A stretch of 64,000 nt of DNA from Streptomyces violens (GCF_000717745.1 NZ_JOBH01000001.1:434001-498000); one strand, 5' to 3'; shown: positions 17,311-25,561, counted from the first letter of the stretch. Made by a program: numbers and translations. The notes: generated from the letters alone by a model not told the origin.

Positions 17311-17349
17311 CGATGGCCCCGGGGCGCTGGGCGCACTCCGGGGCCATCG
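17311..17349. terminator. Hairpin terminator downstream of the surface protein gene
   Basis: A 12-bp perfect stem (17311-17322 with 17338-17349) around a 15-nt loop that has an inner ggcgc/gcgcc-like pairing. No T-run follows, as is common in Streptomyces. It lies 30 bp after the stop of the surface protein gene and upstream of ettA, so it separates the two units. Confidence 0.7.
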
Positions 17350-17380
17350 GCCTGACTCACTGGCTTACTGACTTACTGCG

Positions 17381-18799
17381 TCACACCGTCTTCTTCTTGC
17401 GGAGGAAGAACACCGCCGCGCCGCCGATCACGACGAGCACGACCGCGACCCCCGCGATCACCGGGGTGGCGCTGCTGGAACCGGTCTCGGCCAGGTCACC
17501 GGCCGAGTCGCCGCCCGTACCACCGGCCGAGGCCGGGCTCGGGTGCGCGGACGGAGCCGGGGACGGGCTGCTGCCGCCACCGCTGCCGGCGGTCTTGCAG
17601 TCCAGGACGCCGGAGAACGTCTTCGAGAAGCCGCCCGCGCCCTTCACCGTTATCTCGTACGACTGGTCCTCGCCGACCGGCACGGTCACCGTCTCGGACT
17701 TGCCGGGCGCGACCTCGTGGTCCTTGCCGGACAGCTGGAAGCCGAACGCCTCGTCACCCTTGTTGCTGACGGTGATGTCGACACCACCCTTGGCACAGTT
17801 CTTCTCGGCGGTGACCGCCGGAACCGCGCCCTGCTTCGCCCAGGAGGCGCCGGCCACCGCGGAGACGGTGGACTCGCTGGAGCCCGCGAGGATCTGCGTC
17901 TGGCTCTTGGCGTGATCACCGACACCGGTGAACGCCCGGCCGACCGGCACCTTCGTGGCGGCCTGGACGGTCATCGAGGTGGCACCGTCCTCCGCACCGG
18001 CCGGCACGTCGAAGAACAGCTGCGAGCCGTTGGTCACCGTGCCGAGCGGCTTGCCGTCCTTGGCGACCGCCTTGCCGGTCTTGTCGACGATCGAGACGCC
18101 GGCCGGGGCGTCCGCCGCCGGGGTGACCGTCGCGCTCTGGGCATTGGTGTGCACCGTGACCGGGCCTATGCGGCTGCCGGGCTTGCCGGAGACCGCGGGC
18201 GGGTCGAGCGTCAGGGACGCCGTCGGCTCCGCGAGGTCCTGCGCGCTCTTCTGGAGGTAGTCCGCCAACTTCTCCGCCGCGGGGTCGACCGCGTCGACGT
18301 CGGCGTGGTCGGAGAAGCGCCAGATCGCGACCTGCGTACCGGCCGCCGCGGTCTTCTCGGTGAGCGTCCCGGAGCCCGCCTTGCCCGCGAGCGCGGCCAG
18401 GTCGTTCACCTGCGGGTAGGAGTTCTGCAGGATCCAGCGGATCTTGCCGGCGTCCGCGTTGTTGTGCAGCGACGACTGGCTCCAGGGCACTTCCTGGTAC
18501 TTGGCCTGGTCCTGCGTCGGGTTGTGAATGTCGATGCAGTACGTCTGGAGTGAGCCGCCCCCGTCGACGGCCATCTCGAAGAGCCCGGCACCGATCTTCT
18601 GGTCCCGGCCGTGGTCGTGAATGACGGCCTGGTCGTACGTCGTCAGACCACCGAGCGTGGCGGTCACTCCGCTGTGCCCCGGGGGCGCGTCATCCGCGGC
18701 GGCAGGCCCCGCGGTGGCTATCGCACCCGCCGCGACGAGGCCGGAGGCCAGGACCGCGGCGGCAAGGCGGGCCGCACCGCGCCTCTTCACAGAAATCAT
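17381..18799 (-). CDS. Sortase-anchored surface protein with Cys-Gln thioester domain
   Basis: A 472-residue secreted, wall-anchored protein. A signal peptide (1-35, cleavage near AAADD) precedes a thioester (TED/TIE) domain at about 45-190: the cysteine in TYCIDI (C88) and the glutamine in GTQVAIWRF (Q156) are the residues that form an internal Cys-Gln thioester in Gram-positive adhesins, giving covalent attachment to host or surface amines. Ig-like beta domains follow (about 195-405), then a Gly/Ser/Pro-rich stalk, the class E sortase motif LAETG (436-440), a membrane span and the RKKK tail. No sortase gene is in the window. It is monocistronic, with a long upstream region carrying two identical palindrome-containing repeats. 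Confidence 0.93.
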   Translation of the reverse strand: MISVKRRGAARLAAAVLASGLVAAGAIATAGPAAADDAPPGHSGVTATLGGLTTYDQAVIHDHGRDQKIGAGLFEMAVDGGGSLQTYCIDIHNPTQDQAKYQEVPWSQSSLHNNADAGKIRWILQNSYPQVNDLAALAGKAGSGTLTEKTAAAGTQVAIWRFSDHADVDAVDPAAEKLADYLQKSAQDLAEPTASLTLDPPAVSGKPGSRIGPVTVHTNAQSATVTPAADAPAGVSIVDKTGKAVAKDGKPLGTVTNGSQLFFDVPAGAEDGATSMTVQAATKVPVGRAFTGVGDHAKSQTQILAGSSESTVSAVAGASWAKQGAVPAVTAEKNCAKGGVDITVSNKGDEAFGFQLSGKDHEVAPGKSETVTVPVGEDQSYEITVKGAGGFSKTFSGVLDCKTAGSGGGSSPSPAPSAHPSPASAGGTGGDSAGDLAETGSSSATPVIAGVAVVLVVIGGAAVFFLRKKKTV

Positions 18800-18903
18800 G
18801 GAATTCCCCTCTGGGCGGGGCAGGTCATTGGGAGGTGGCCCCGCCGGAAAGAACGCAAAGAACTCAACAGCCGAACGGAAGGTCGCCGAACGGAACGATC
18901 AGT

Positions 18904-18946
18904 CCCCGTGAGTACTCGTGATGATCAGCCCCCGTGAGTACTCGTG
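18904..18946. repeat. Two 17-bp direct repeats with gagtactc palindrome cores
   Basis: ccccgtgagtactcgtg occurs identically at 18904-18920 and 18930-18946, a 26-bp spacing, about 105-150 bp upstream of the surface protein start. Each contains the perfect 8-bp palindrome gagtactc. Two equally spaced copies suggest cooperative binding of a regulator; the protein is unknown. Confidence 0.6.
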
Positions 18947-19069
18947 GATCCTAGAGAGCAAGCGCAACACCGTCCCCGGTAGCAACCGTCGGACAGGCGA
19001 TCCGAATCGCAATCGTTACCGAAGGAAGCCTCGCTGACCTGGGATTATCGACAAATCCCCGGGGGCAAT
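18947..19069. other. Intergenic, AT-richer, between SSB stop and surface-protein upstream region
   Basis: No gene is supported here. The sequence is less GC-rich than its surroundings (for example gaatcgcaatcgttaccgaagg and gggattatcgacaaatcc), as expected for promoter DNA. No confident -35/-10 pair was assigned. Confidence 0.4.
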
Positions 19070-19816
19070 TCAGGACACTGGCACCTTCTCCGGCGAATCA
19101 CTTCCGGTCATGGAATCATCAATTCCGGTCGTGTGGGCGGCAATCGCTAGCGCTGAATCGCCACTTTCGGTGCCGGAGCGGCGAGTTCCGCTCGTGAAAT
19201 CGTCAGTTTCCGCGTTGCTCTCGCGAGTTGCGTTGGTTCCGTTGGGAGCGTCGGCCCGTTCGGCCGCGGGCGGACCGACATCGTCGCGCGTGTCAACGCC
19301 TTTACCGGGTGGGGCAGTCGCCCAGAGGGACGTGGTGGCTGCCGCGTCGCCCGCCGTCGGCTGTGCCGATCCGAACGGCGCCGAGTCGGACTGTGGCGGG
19401 GTGAACTGCGACGGGCCGGACTGCGTCAGCGTCTCTGTACGGGCTCGTGCGGCGCGGCGGAAGGCGGCGGTCCCGCGGGTCAGGTCGTGCCCGATCGTCA
19501 CGGCATCCACCTCGGCCGCGAACCACCGGCCGCCGCCCCGCTCCGGCGGGTGCTCCCCTTCTCGTACCGTCAACCGGCCCCGTACGACCAGCGGTTCGCC
19601 CACCGCCACCGAAGCGGCGAGGTTGTCCGCGAGCGTGCGCCACGCCCGCACGGTGTAGAAACTCGTGGTGCCGTCCGTCCAGCGGCCCTGCTCCCGGTCG
19701 AAGCGGCGTGGCGTGCAGGCCATCCGGAACCTCGCCGCTGCCGCGCCGTCCTTTGTATAGCGGTGCTCCACCGCCGTCGCCGCGTTCCCCGTCAGCGTCA
19801 CCATCGTGTCGGTCAT
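19070..19816 (-). CDS. ssb: Single-stranded DNA-binding protein paralogue without acidic tip
   Basis: A 248-residue SSB. The N-terminal OB fold (about 1-115) has VTLTGNAATAVEHRYTKDG, ARFRMACTPRRFD, TTSFYTVRAWRTLADNLAAS and GEPLVVRGRLTVRE, all standard SSB strands. The remaining 130 residues are a Ser/Thr/Asp/Asn-rich disordered tail. The canonical acidic tip (DDxPF type) that recruits replication partners is absent; the protein ends with EKVPVS. It is therefore probably not the essential replicative SSB but a paralogue, like the Streptomyces SSBs linked to chromosome segregation or recombination. ATG at 19816 is chosen because GGGGGAG lies six bases upstream; an ATG two codons earlier abuts that site. 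Confidence 0.88.
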   Translation of the reverse strand: MTDTMVTLTGNAATAVEHRYTKDGAAAARFRMACTPRRFDREQGRWTDGTTSFYTVRAWRTLADNLAASVAVGEPLVVRGRLTVREGEHPPERGGGRWFAAEVDAVTIGHDLTRGTAAFRRAARARTETLTQSGPSQFTPPQSDSAPFGSAQPTAGDAAATTSLWATAPPGKGVDTRDDVGPPAAERADAPNGTNATRESNAETDDFTSGTRRSGTESGDSALAIAAHTTGIDDSMTGSDSPEKVPVS

Positions 19817-19838
19817 CGTCATCTCCCCCGTTCCTGCT

Positions 19839-19865
19839 CTTCCCGATCTTCCCGATCTTCCCGAT
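19839..19865. repeat. Three tandem copies of a 9-bp unit
   Basis: cttcccgat is repeated three times without interruption just upstream of the SSB ribosome binding site, on the 5' leader side of that gene. Confidence 0.85.
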
Positions 19866-20022
19866 CTCCGTCGGCCCGGTCGTCGATCCCGCCCTCGACC
19901 GCGCTTGGAACTCATGCTGCACGAGTTCACAAAAGCTCGTCGGGGGCTGTGGACAACCGCCGGGGACAACCGACGGGCAGGAAGGAATGGGGAAAAGTCG
20001 GCCACCCTTATGGGTGATCCGC

Positions 20023-21702
20023 TCACACCCCCGCCGCCACCGCGTACTGCTCGCGCACCTCCCGGTACCGCAGGAGTTCCGCCGCGACCGGCTCCAGCAC
20101 CCGGGCCCGGCCGCAGCCGGCCGCCGCGGCCCGCAGCTCCCGTTCGGCGTCCTGCCCGTACCGTCGCGCGGGGCCGCGTGCCGCCACGCCGCACAGCCAG
20201 GACAGCGCGGGCCCGCCGACCGTACCGGCCGTGATCAGCACCAGCGCCGGCAGCCAGCCCGGCCCCCTGGCTGCCCACGCCACCCCGCACAGCAGGCCCA
20301 CCATCCACAGCACACCCAGCGCCTGCAGTGCGACCAGCAGGCCCTGGCCCGCCGCCGCCACGGTCCACCACCGCGGTTTCGCCGGAGGCCCGGCCCGCAG
20401 TGCCCTGTCGGCCGCGTCCGCCGCCCGGTCCAGCGCCTCCGGCAGCCCCCGCGCCCCCTTGTCCGCCGCCTCGCGCACGGCCTGCGCCCACGGCACGGGC
20501 AGCCCTCGCGCCGCCTCACCGGCCACGGCCCGCACCGCCTGCTCGGTCACGGCACGCGACGCCTGCCCAGGCAAGGCCTGCCCGGGCGAGGTCTGCCCAG
20601 GCGAGGCTTGTCCGCACGAGGTCCGGCCGGGCGACGCGCCGTGTCTCGAACTCCGCAGCCGTACCCACGGAGTGGCACAAGCGTGTTCCGCGTGGCGCAG
20701 CCAGTCTCGTTCGGCCGCGCGCCCGGCAGCCGTGGCGCCCACGGCCTCGGCGAGCCGTTCCTCGAAGTCCTCCCGCGCCCGTTCGGTCAGCCCGGCGTGC
20801 CCCTCCGCCACGTACACGGGTTGCAGGCGTTCCGCCGCGGCATCCACGTCCGCGGCCAGGCGGCGCCCCGCCGCCCCCTGCTCCGCGACGAACTGCCGCA
20901 GTGCGTCCCGCAGTTCGTCCACGCCCTCCCCGGTGGCCGCGGACAGCGCGAGTACCGTGGCGCCCGGCTCGTCGTGTTCGCTGAGCGCCAGCCCGTCCTC
21001 GTCGAGGAGCCGCCGCAGATCATCCACCACCTGGTCGGCGGCGTCACCGGGCAGCCGGTCCACCTGATTGAGCACGACGAAAGTCACCTCGGCGTAGCCC
21101 GCCAAGGGGCGCAGATACCGCTCGTGCAGCACCGCGTCCGCGTACTTCTCCGGGTCCACGACCCAGATGACGGCGTCGACCGCCTTCAGTACCCGGTCCA
21201 CCTGAGCGCGGTGGCCGGCCGCCGCCGAGTCGTGGTCCGGCAGGTCGAGCAGGACGAGTCCGCGCAGGTCCTCGTCGCCCGCAGGCCCCGAGGCGGGTAC
21301 GAAGCGCTGCGCTACGGGGATGGCCAGCCGGTGCAGCAGCCCCTCGGCGCCGGCCCGGTCGCCCGGCCACACGCACGCCACGGGCTGCGAGGTGGTCGGG
21401 CGGCGCGCCGCCACCTGCGAGCACGGTGCGCCGGCGAGCGCGTTGAAGAGCGACGACTTGCCGCTGCCGGTCGCTCCGGCGACCGCCACGACGGTGTGCT
21501 CGCCCGACAGCCGGTACCGCTCGTCCGCCGCGTCCAGTACCTGCCCGGCCTCGTCCAGCGTCCGCCCGTCCAGCCGCGTCCGGGACAGCCCGATCAGCTC
21601 CCGCAGCGCGTCGATCCGCGGCTGCAGTTCGTCCTCCACGGTGCGCCGTCCCCGTGGCACGCATCCATAGCCGGCCGCGTCCTCGCCCTCACCGCTCACC
21701 AT
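20023..21702 (-). CDS. Dynamin-like/YfjP-family GTPase with two membrane spans
   Basis: A 559-residue membrane-associated GTPase. Walker A GATGSGKSS lies at 76-84, a switch II-like LLDLPDHDS follows, and NQVD serves as the G4 base-recognition motif. After the G domain come helical segments, a 15-bp-repeat-encoded PGQ-rich linker, and near the C-terminus two hydrophobic spans (VAAAGQGLLVALQALGVLWM; GWLPALVLITAGTVGGPALS). Streptomyces carries a DynA/DynB dynamin pair that stabilises FtsZ rings during sporulation septation; this gene with its upstream partner fits that pair by size, order and topology, but I infer this without alignment. ATG at 21702 has GAGAGGG four bases upstream and lies within the end of a small overlapping ORF. 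Confidence 0.82.
   Translation of the reverse strand: MVSGEGEDAAGYGCVPRGRRTVEDELQPRIDALRELIGLSRTRLDGRTLDEAGQVLDAADERYRLSGEHTVVAVAGATGSGKSSLFNALAGAPCSQVAARRPTTSQPVACVWPGDRAGAEGLLHRLAIPVAQRFVPASGPAGDEDLRGLVLLDLPDHDSAAAGHRAQVDRVLKAVDAVIWVVDPEKYADAVLHERYLRPLAGYAEVTFVVLNQVDRLPGDAADQVVDDLRRLLDEDGLALSEHDEPGATVLALSAATGEGVDELRDALRQFVAEQGAAGRRLAADVDAAAERLQPVYVAEGHAGLTERAREDFEERLAEAVGATAAGRAAERDWLRHAEHACATPWVRLRSSRHGASPGRTSCGQASPGQTSPGQALPGQASRAVTEQAVRAVAGEAARGLPVPWAQAVREAADKGARGLPEALDRAADAADRALRAGPPAKPRWWTVAAAGQGLLVALQALGVLWMVGLLCGVAWAARGPGWLPALVLITAGTVGGPALSWLCGVAARGPARRYGQDAERELRAAAAGCGRARVLEPVAAELLRYREVREQYAVAAGV
20561..20635. repeat. Five degenerate 15-bp tandem repeats in GTPase gene
   Basis: Units at 20561-20575, 20576-20590, 20591-20605, 20606-20620 and 20621-20635 vary around gcctgcccaggcgag. 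They encode a repeated PGQ(A/T) linker on the minus strand between the G domain and the membrane spans. Confidence 0.8.
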
Positions 21703-21829
21703 GAAGCCCTCTCTGCAGATACCACTCACACTCCGACGGCGACGCCGCCGCCACGGGCATCTCGGCCATCGACGTCTCCGCCACCGGTGTCTCCATCACC
21801 GGCATCTCCATGGCCGGCGTCTCCGTCAC
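21689..21829 (-). CDS. Putative small protein bridging the two GTPase genes
   Basis: A 46-codon ORF. Its GTG (21829) overlaps the stop of the upstream GTPase as GTGA, with GGAGGGGG about 11 bases upstream, and its TGA (21689-21691) lies just inside the start of the downstream GTPase. It therefore fills the 123-bp gap exactly. The product is Met/Glu/Pro-rich with a repeating pattern ([25 protein letters not shown]) followed by a Cys/Trp-containing tail ([15 protein letters not shown]). There is no signal peptide or span. It could be a genuine small protein or a translational-coupling leader that carries ribosomes to the next gene. The repeat-like DNA could also mean it is incidental. Confidence 0.45.
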   Translation of the reverse strand: MTETPAMEMPVMETPVAETSMAEMPVAAASPSECEWYLQRGLHGER

Positions 21830-23778
21830 CTGGCCATCGCCCCCTCCGGGGCGGGCCCCGACGCCGGCCCCGGTACCGGCTCCCTGCGCAGCGCCGACAG
21901 GGCGGCGATCAGCCCCGCCTGCTGCTCTGGGGGCACGGTCAGCTCGTCCAGTGGGGCGAGCCTGCGTTCCCGCTCGCCCGCCAGCGCCCGGTCCAGGTAC
22001 GTGTCCAGCAGCGCGCCGCCCCGGTCGCGCAGCCGCAGCGCTCCGTGCGCGCCGAGCAGCTCGGCGAGGTTCTCGCCCGCCGTACGGGCCCGGCGGCCGC
22101 CCAGCAACATGGTGGCGAGCAGCGCCGCCGCTTCCTCCGGTACGGCGGCCCCTGCCCGTTCCGGCCCGCGTGCTTCCCCCGGTACGCCGCGCACGTCGCG
22201 CGTCAGTGCCCGTACGCCGCCGAACACGCCGCGTACGTCCCCGGACGCCTCCCGCGTCGCCCGCACCTCGCGTACCTCGTCCTCCGCGAGCTCCTCCAGG
22301 CAGCGCCGCCAGCGCCGCACAAGAATGCCGAGCCGTCCGGCGGCGGTACCGGCCTCTCCATGTCCGGCGTTTCCGGCCTCCCCATACGCAGCGCTTACGG
22401 CCGCCCCGGGGGCAGCGATACCGGCCTCCCGGGAGGCAGCGGTACCTGTACCTGTACCTGTACCGGCACTGGTACCGGCGTCCCCCAGTGGGCCGAGCCC
22501 TCCCGCCGCCGGCTCCCGCCGCCACGCCTCCGCAATCCGCTCGTCCGCCTCCTCCACCGCGCAGCACAAGAGGGAGGTGAGCCCGCGGGTGAGCGCGTCC
22601 AGCAGTTCGTCGGGGCGGCCCCCGAGTGCGTGGTCGCGCCAGTGGGCGCGCGCGTCCCCCGAGAGGACCTCGCCGGCGGCGACAGCGCTCCGTACCCGTA
22701 CGGCCGCCTTCTCGTACGCGTCGTCGACCCGGTCGGCCAGCCGGACCGCGGCGGCGTGCTGGGCGGCGGACGCCCCGGCCAGCGCCGGCAGCCGGCTGCG
22801 CAACGAGGTGACCGCCCCGGCCACGGAACGGGCCACGGCCGCCTCCCGCGCCACGGGCTCCTCGGCGTGGCGCTCCAGCCAGGCGCGGAGCGCGGCTACC
22901 GCGGTGGCGGGCAGCAGGCCGCTGCCGCCACCCGCCGATTCCGGCAGCTCGGGGATGGTGAAGCGCGGCACGTCCCCGAGGCCGGCGCGGTTGAGCAGCG
23001 CCGCGTACCGGCCCGCGATGTCGGGCGCGATCTGGTGCGGCACCCGGTCGAGCACGGTGACGAGCGTGACGTCGTACTCCTTGGCGGTGCGCAGCAGGTG
23101 CCAGGGCACGGCGTCCGCGTACCGCGAGGCCGTCGTGACCAGCACCCACACGTCCGCCGCGCAGATCAGTTCCGCGGCGAGCTCCCGGTTGCGCGCCACG
23201 AGGGAGTCGATGTCCGGAGCGTCCAGGAGGGCGAGCCCCCTGGTGACGCCGCAGTCCGTCTCGATACGCAGCGGCGCCGGCCCGTCGCCCGCATCGCCAC
23301 TGTCCCCTTCGTCCTCATAGAGCTCCGCCCCCTCTTCACTCTCACCCCCGTAGAGGGCGCTCCCATACGCCCCCGCGTGGCCTGTGCCGCTCCCCTGCTC
23401 GGGCATCCACACGCGCACGAGGTCGGGGAGAACGCGGGGCCCGGTGAACCAGTGCCGGTCGTCCGGATGGCACACCAGTACGGGCGTACGGGTCGTGGGC
23501 CGCAGCACGCCCGCCTCCGTCACATGCCGCCCCACCAGGGAATTGACCAGCGTGGACTTGCCGGCGCCGGTGGACCCGCCGACGACGGCGAGCAGCGGTG
23601 CCTGAGGAGCGCGCAAACGGGGCATCACATAGTCGTCGAGGTGAGCGAGCAACTCGGCGCGGTCGCGGCGGGCGCGCGCGACCCCTGGGAGCGGAAGCGG
23701 GAAGCGTGCGGCGGCGACGCGGTCACGCAGCACGGAGAGCGCGTCGATGATCCGGGGTCCTACGTCCAAGGTCGCCAC
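21826..23778 (-). CDS. Dynamin-like GTPase, partner of the downstream GTPase
   Basis: A 650-residue GTPase. Walker [10 protein letters not shown] lies at 67-75, followed by the G2 threonine region RPTTRTPVL, the switch LLDAPDIDS, and TVLDRVP where NKxD would be; the Asp is kept but the Asn is not. Long amphipathic helical regions follow. No confident membrane span is seen, in contrast to the downstream partner. A low-complexity insert around residues 430-480 includes a Gly/Thr run from a 6-bp repeat (tacctg). GTG at 23778 is the only start compatible with the conserved N-terminus ([14 protein letters not shown]) and has no clear ribosome site, so this mRNA may be leaderless. The pair is most simply read as DynA/DynB-like. 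Confidence 0.82.
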   Translation of the reverse strand: MATLDVGPRIIDALSVLRDRVAAARFPLPLPGVARARRDRAELLAHLDDYVMPRLRAPQAPLLAVVGGSTGAGKSTLVNSLVGRHVTEAGVLRPTTRTPVLVCHPDDRHWFTGPRVLPDLVRVWMPEQGSGTGHAGAYGSALYGGESEEGAELYEDEGDSGDAGDGPAPLRIETDCGVTRGLALLDAPDIDSLVARNRELAAELICAADVWVLVTTASRYADAVPWHLLRTAKEYDVTLVTVLDRVPHQIAPDIAGRYAALLNRAGLGDVPRFTIPELPESAGGGSGLLPATAVAALRAWLERHAEEPVAREAAVARSVAGAVTSLRSRLPALAGASAAQHAAAVRLADRVDDAYEKAAVRVRSAVAAGEVLSGDARAHWRDHALGGRPDELLDALTRGLTSLLCCAVEEADERIAEAWRREPAAGGLGPLGDAGTSAGTGTGTGTAASREAGIAAPGAAVSAAYGEAGNAGHGEAGTAAGRLGILVRRWRRCLEELAEDEVREVRATREASGDVRGVFGGVRALTRDVRGVPGEARGPERAGAAVPEEAAALLATMLLGGRRARTAGENLAELLGAHGALRLRDRGGALLDTYLDRALAGERERRLAPLDELTVPPEQQAGLIAALSALRREPVPGPASGPAPEGAMAR

Positions 23779-24080
23779 ATGTGAAGAATGCCCAATTTCG
23801 ATGGCTTTTTGAAGCGTATAGCCCCATGTGCGCGCCGTACGAACCAGCACAAAATGGGATGTGTGGCGCGTGTGGCGCCCGCGACAGGAGGGGCTCAGGC
23901 ATAACGAGTGCACAACACCCGTCCCACGAGGCGCCAAAACCGATGCAGAATTCGTACCTGCCTGCGATTATCGGGACCGCTTCACTGAACCTCCACAACG
24001 TGCCACGGAGGTGAAGCAACCGGGACGAGGCACGCGGCCCCCTATCCTGGTCCGCGGTCCGTGATCCACGCCCACACCCG
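23779..24080. other. AT-richer intergenic region before tRNA-Arg
   Basis: About 300 bp with no supported gene. It is noticeably AT-richer than the coding sequence. On the minus strand tatacgct (about 23813-23820) could be a -10 for the GTPase gene. On the plus strand tatcct at 24043-24048 could be the -10 of the tRNA, about 33 bases before it. Neither has a convincing -35. Confidence 0.35.
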
Positions 24081-24153
24081 GCCCCCGTAGCTCAGTGGAT
24101 AGAGCAGGTGCCTTCTAAGCACTTGGCCGCAGGTTCGAGTCCTGCCGGGGGCG
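24081..24153 (+). tRNA. tRNA-Arg (anticodon TCT)
   Basis: A 73-nt cloverleaf. Acceptor stem GCCCCCG pairs with CGGGGGC, D stem GCTC/GAGC, anticodon stem GGTGC/GCACT (last pair C-C-like mismatch region excluded) with loop CTTCTAA giving anticodon TCT, T stem GCAGG/CCTGC with loop TTCGAGT, and discriminator G. It reads the rare AGA codon. The 3' CCA is not encoded. A short hairpin with T5 follows. Confidence 0.95.
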
Positions 24154-24163
24154 CTCATCGAGG

Positions 24164-24187
24164 CCCTCCCCACGGGAGGGTCTTTTT
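24164..24187 (+). terminator. Intrinsic terminator of tRNA-Arg
   Basis: Stem ccctccc (24164-24170) and gggaggg (24174-24180), 3-nt loop, then tcttttt. It lies 11 bases after the tRNA. Confidence 0.92.
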
Positions 24188-24241
24188 GCTGGTCAGCGTA
24201 CCTACGACCACCCGCACGGAGGCGCTGGCCACTCCCTCGGT

Positions 24242-24274
24242 GATCGGTGGGCACCGACACAGATCGGTGGGCAC
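24242..24274. repeat. Two 13-bp direct repeats, 20 bp apart
   Basis: gatcggtgggcac occurs at 24242-24254 and 24262-24274, followed each time by a short gacaca-like stretch. They lie 21-53 bp upstream of the membrane-protein ATG at 24295. The 20-bp phase (about two helical turns) is compatible with tandem regulator sites. Confidence 0.6.
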
Positions 24275-24294
24275 GGACAGACACAGGAACGGAC

Positions 24295-25008
24295 ATGACG
24301 AACACCACCAACGGTCACCCCCCGGCGCCCGCCCGCACGTTCCCCTTCCGGAGTGCTCCCCTGCCGGCGTCACCCGGCGCACCGGACAGCTGGCCGGATC
24401 GTGCGTCCCGGCTGCGGGACCAGGCGGACGCCCTCGGTGCGTTGATCCGTGAGGATCTGTCGCGCGGCCGAGCGATCGTCTTCCTGCTGTGTGCGGGCCT
24501 GGTGACGCTCACCGTCGGCATGGTCCCCGCCATGGTGATCGATGCCGCCGGATCCGAGACGGGCGTCTCCACCGACGTCGCGGTGGAGACGGCGCTGGGT
24601 GTGGTGATGCTCGCCGTTCTCGCCGTACCCGCCCTCCTCGTTCTGCGTGCGCTGCGCAAGAGGTCCGTTCAACGCTTCGAGCTGCTGCGGCAATGGGCAG
24701 CCGTCGACCGCGGTCACGATGCGGAGTTCCCGCTGCGCTACGGCACGCAGGGGTACCCGCACGGCCGCTTCTTCTACGCGGCCCCCGTCCTGCTCGTGAC
24801 CCTCATCCTCGCGGTGGCCCTCCTCGCCGACCTCTCGGACCCGACCGATCTTGTGCTGCTGCCGTGCCTGGTCGTCGCAGGACTCTTCGCCTGGGCCCCG
24901 GTCAAGAAGTACGCGGGGCGCTACAGCTGGTCCTCGCGGGAACGAGCCGTCCGGGCTCGGGCGGACAGGCGGGAGTTGGATCGCGCGCAGCGACGGGACT
25001 GCCCTTGA
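24295..25008 (+). CDS. Uncharacterised four-span membrane protein
   Basis: A 237-residue protein. After a Pro/Ala-rich cytoplasmic N-terminus (1-45) come two pairs of hydrophobic spans: about 60-82 (AIVFLLCAGLVTLTVGMVPA), about 100-118 (ALGVVMLAVLAVPALLVLRA), then after a soluble segment about 165-185 (APVLLVTLILAVALLADL) and about 192-208 (LVLLPCLVVAGLFAWAPV). The C-terminus is highly basic. No transporter or enzyme motif is recognised. ATG at 24295 is preferred to an ATG at 24247 because the upstream codons come from the direct repeats. The function is unknown. Confidence 0.75.
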   Translation: MTNTTNGHPPAPARTFPFRSAPLPASPGAPDSWPDRASRLRDQADALGALIREDLSRGRAIVFLLCAGLVTLTVGMVPAMVIDAAGSETGVSTDVAVETALGVVMLAVLAVPALLVLRALRKRSVQRFELLRQWAAVDRGHDAEFPLRYGTQGYPHGRFFYAAPVLLVTLILAVALLADLSDPTDLVLLPCLVVAGLFAWAPVKKYAGRYSWSSRERAVRARADRRELDRAQRRDCP

Positions 25009-25068
25009 TCAAGCTGGGTTCCGTACCCCGTACGCTCGTCCATGGGCTCGTGGCAGGAGGGGACCGCG

Positions 25069-25536
25069 GTGCCGGGCTTCTTGCTTCGCCACGTCACTCA
25101 CAAGAAGACGCCGAAGCTGGCCGTCGGGGCGCTCGCCGTTGCCCTTCCTGCCGCGATCGTGCTGGCGATCATCACCCAATCGGCCGGTGACGAGCGGGGG
25201 CTGGAGAAGCGGGGCCGGTGGGCCGAGGCCGTCGTGGTCGAGGTCGATGGCGGCAAGACCGACGAGTGCACACTCCGCACCCGCGACGGCCGGGAGATCT
25301 CCCCTCGGATGACGGACGGCTGCGACCCTGATTCGGTTGAGCCGGGCGACAAACTGCGCGTGCTGTACGACCCCGAGGGCGCAGCCGCTCCGTTGGAGGA
25401 CGTGGACACGGAGGTGGACCTGGATGCCGGTGCGTACAGGGGGACAATCGGCGGCCTGGCAGCGCTGACCATCGTGGCGGGAACGTTGGGCTGCGTACGG
25501 GTGAGTCGGGGGGGGGGAGAACGCGTAGGACAGTGA
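25069..25536 (+). CDS. Uncharacterised membrane protein with small extracytoplasmic domain
   Basis: A 155-residue protein. One span lies at about 17-36 (LAVGALAVALPAAIVLAIIT) and another at about 123-143 (TIGGLAALTIVAGTLGCV), with a hydrophilic beta-rich domain between containing two cysteines (CTLRT and DGCDPDS) that could form a disulfide. The domain and spacing resemble DUF3592-type proteins, only as an impression. GTG at 25069 follows the strong AGGAGGGG at 25055-25062; the ATG at 25042 lies before that site and is disfavoured. The last codons contain a run of nine G (25508-25516), where slippage would change the C-terminal tail. Confidence 0.75.
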   Translation: MPGFLLRHVTHKKTPKLAVGALAVALPAAIVLAIITQSAGDERGLEKRGRWAEAVVVEVDGGKTDECTLRTRDGREISPRMTDGCDPDSVEPGDKLRVLYDPEGAAAPLEDVDTEVDLDAGAYRGTIGGLAALTIVAGTLGCVRVSRGGGERVGQ

Positions 25537-25561
25537 CAAGGTGACCGAAGGAAGAGATCGA

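Noticed and set aside
17132-17347. N-terminal extension of EttA
   Set aside because: The frame is open, but family members start at MAEFIYTM; the TTG at 17131 gives the exact EttA length, and the upstream codons are low-complexity.
18904-18946. CRISPR-like array
   Set aside because: Only two short repeats with a 9-bp spacer, no cas genes; better explained as regulatory sites.
19447-23784. Very long open frame (1445 codons) on the + strand
   Set aside because: It is the antisense shadow of the two GTPase genes and SSB. High GC3 opens long frames on the opposite strand; the product is Arg/Pro/Gly-rich without domains and contradicts well-supported minus-strand genes.
24081-24187. tRNA-Arg as an integration site
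   Set aside because: No duplicate of the tRNA 3' end and no integrase were found within the window; flanking genes look like core chromosome.
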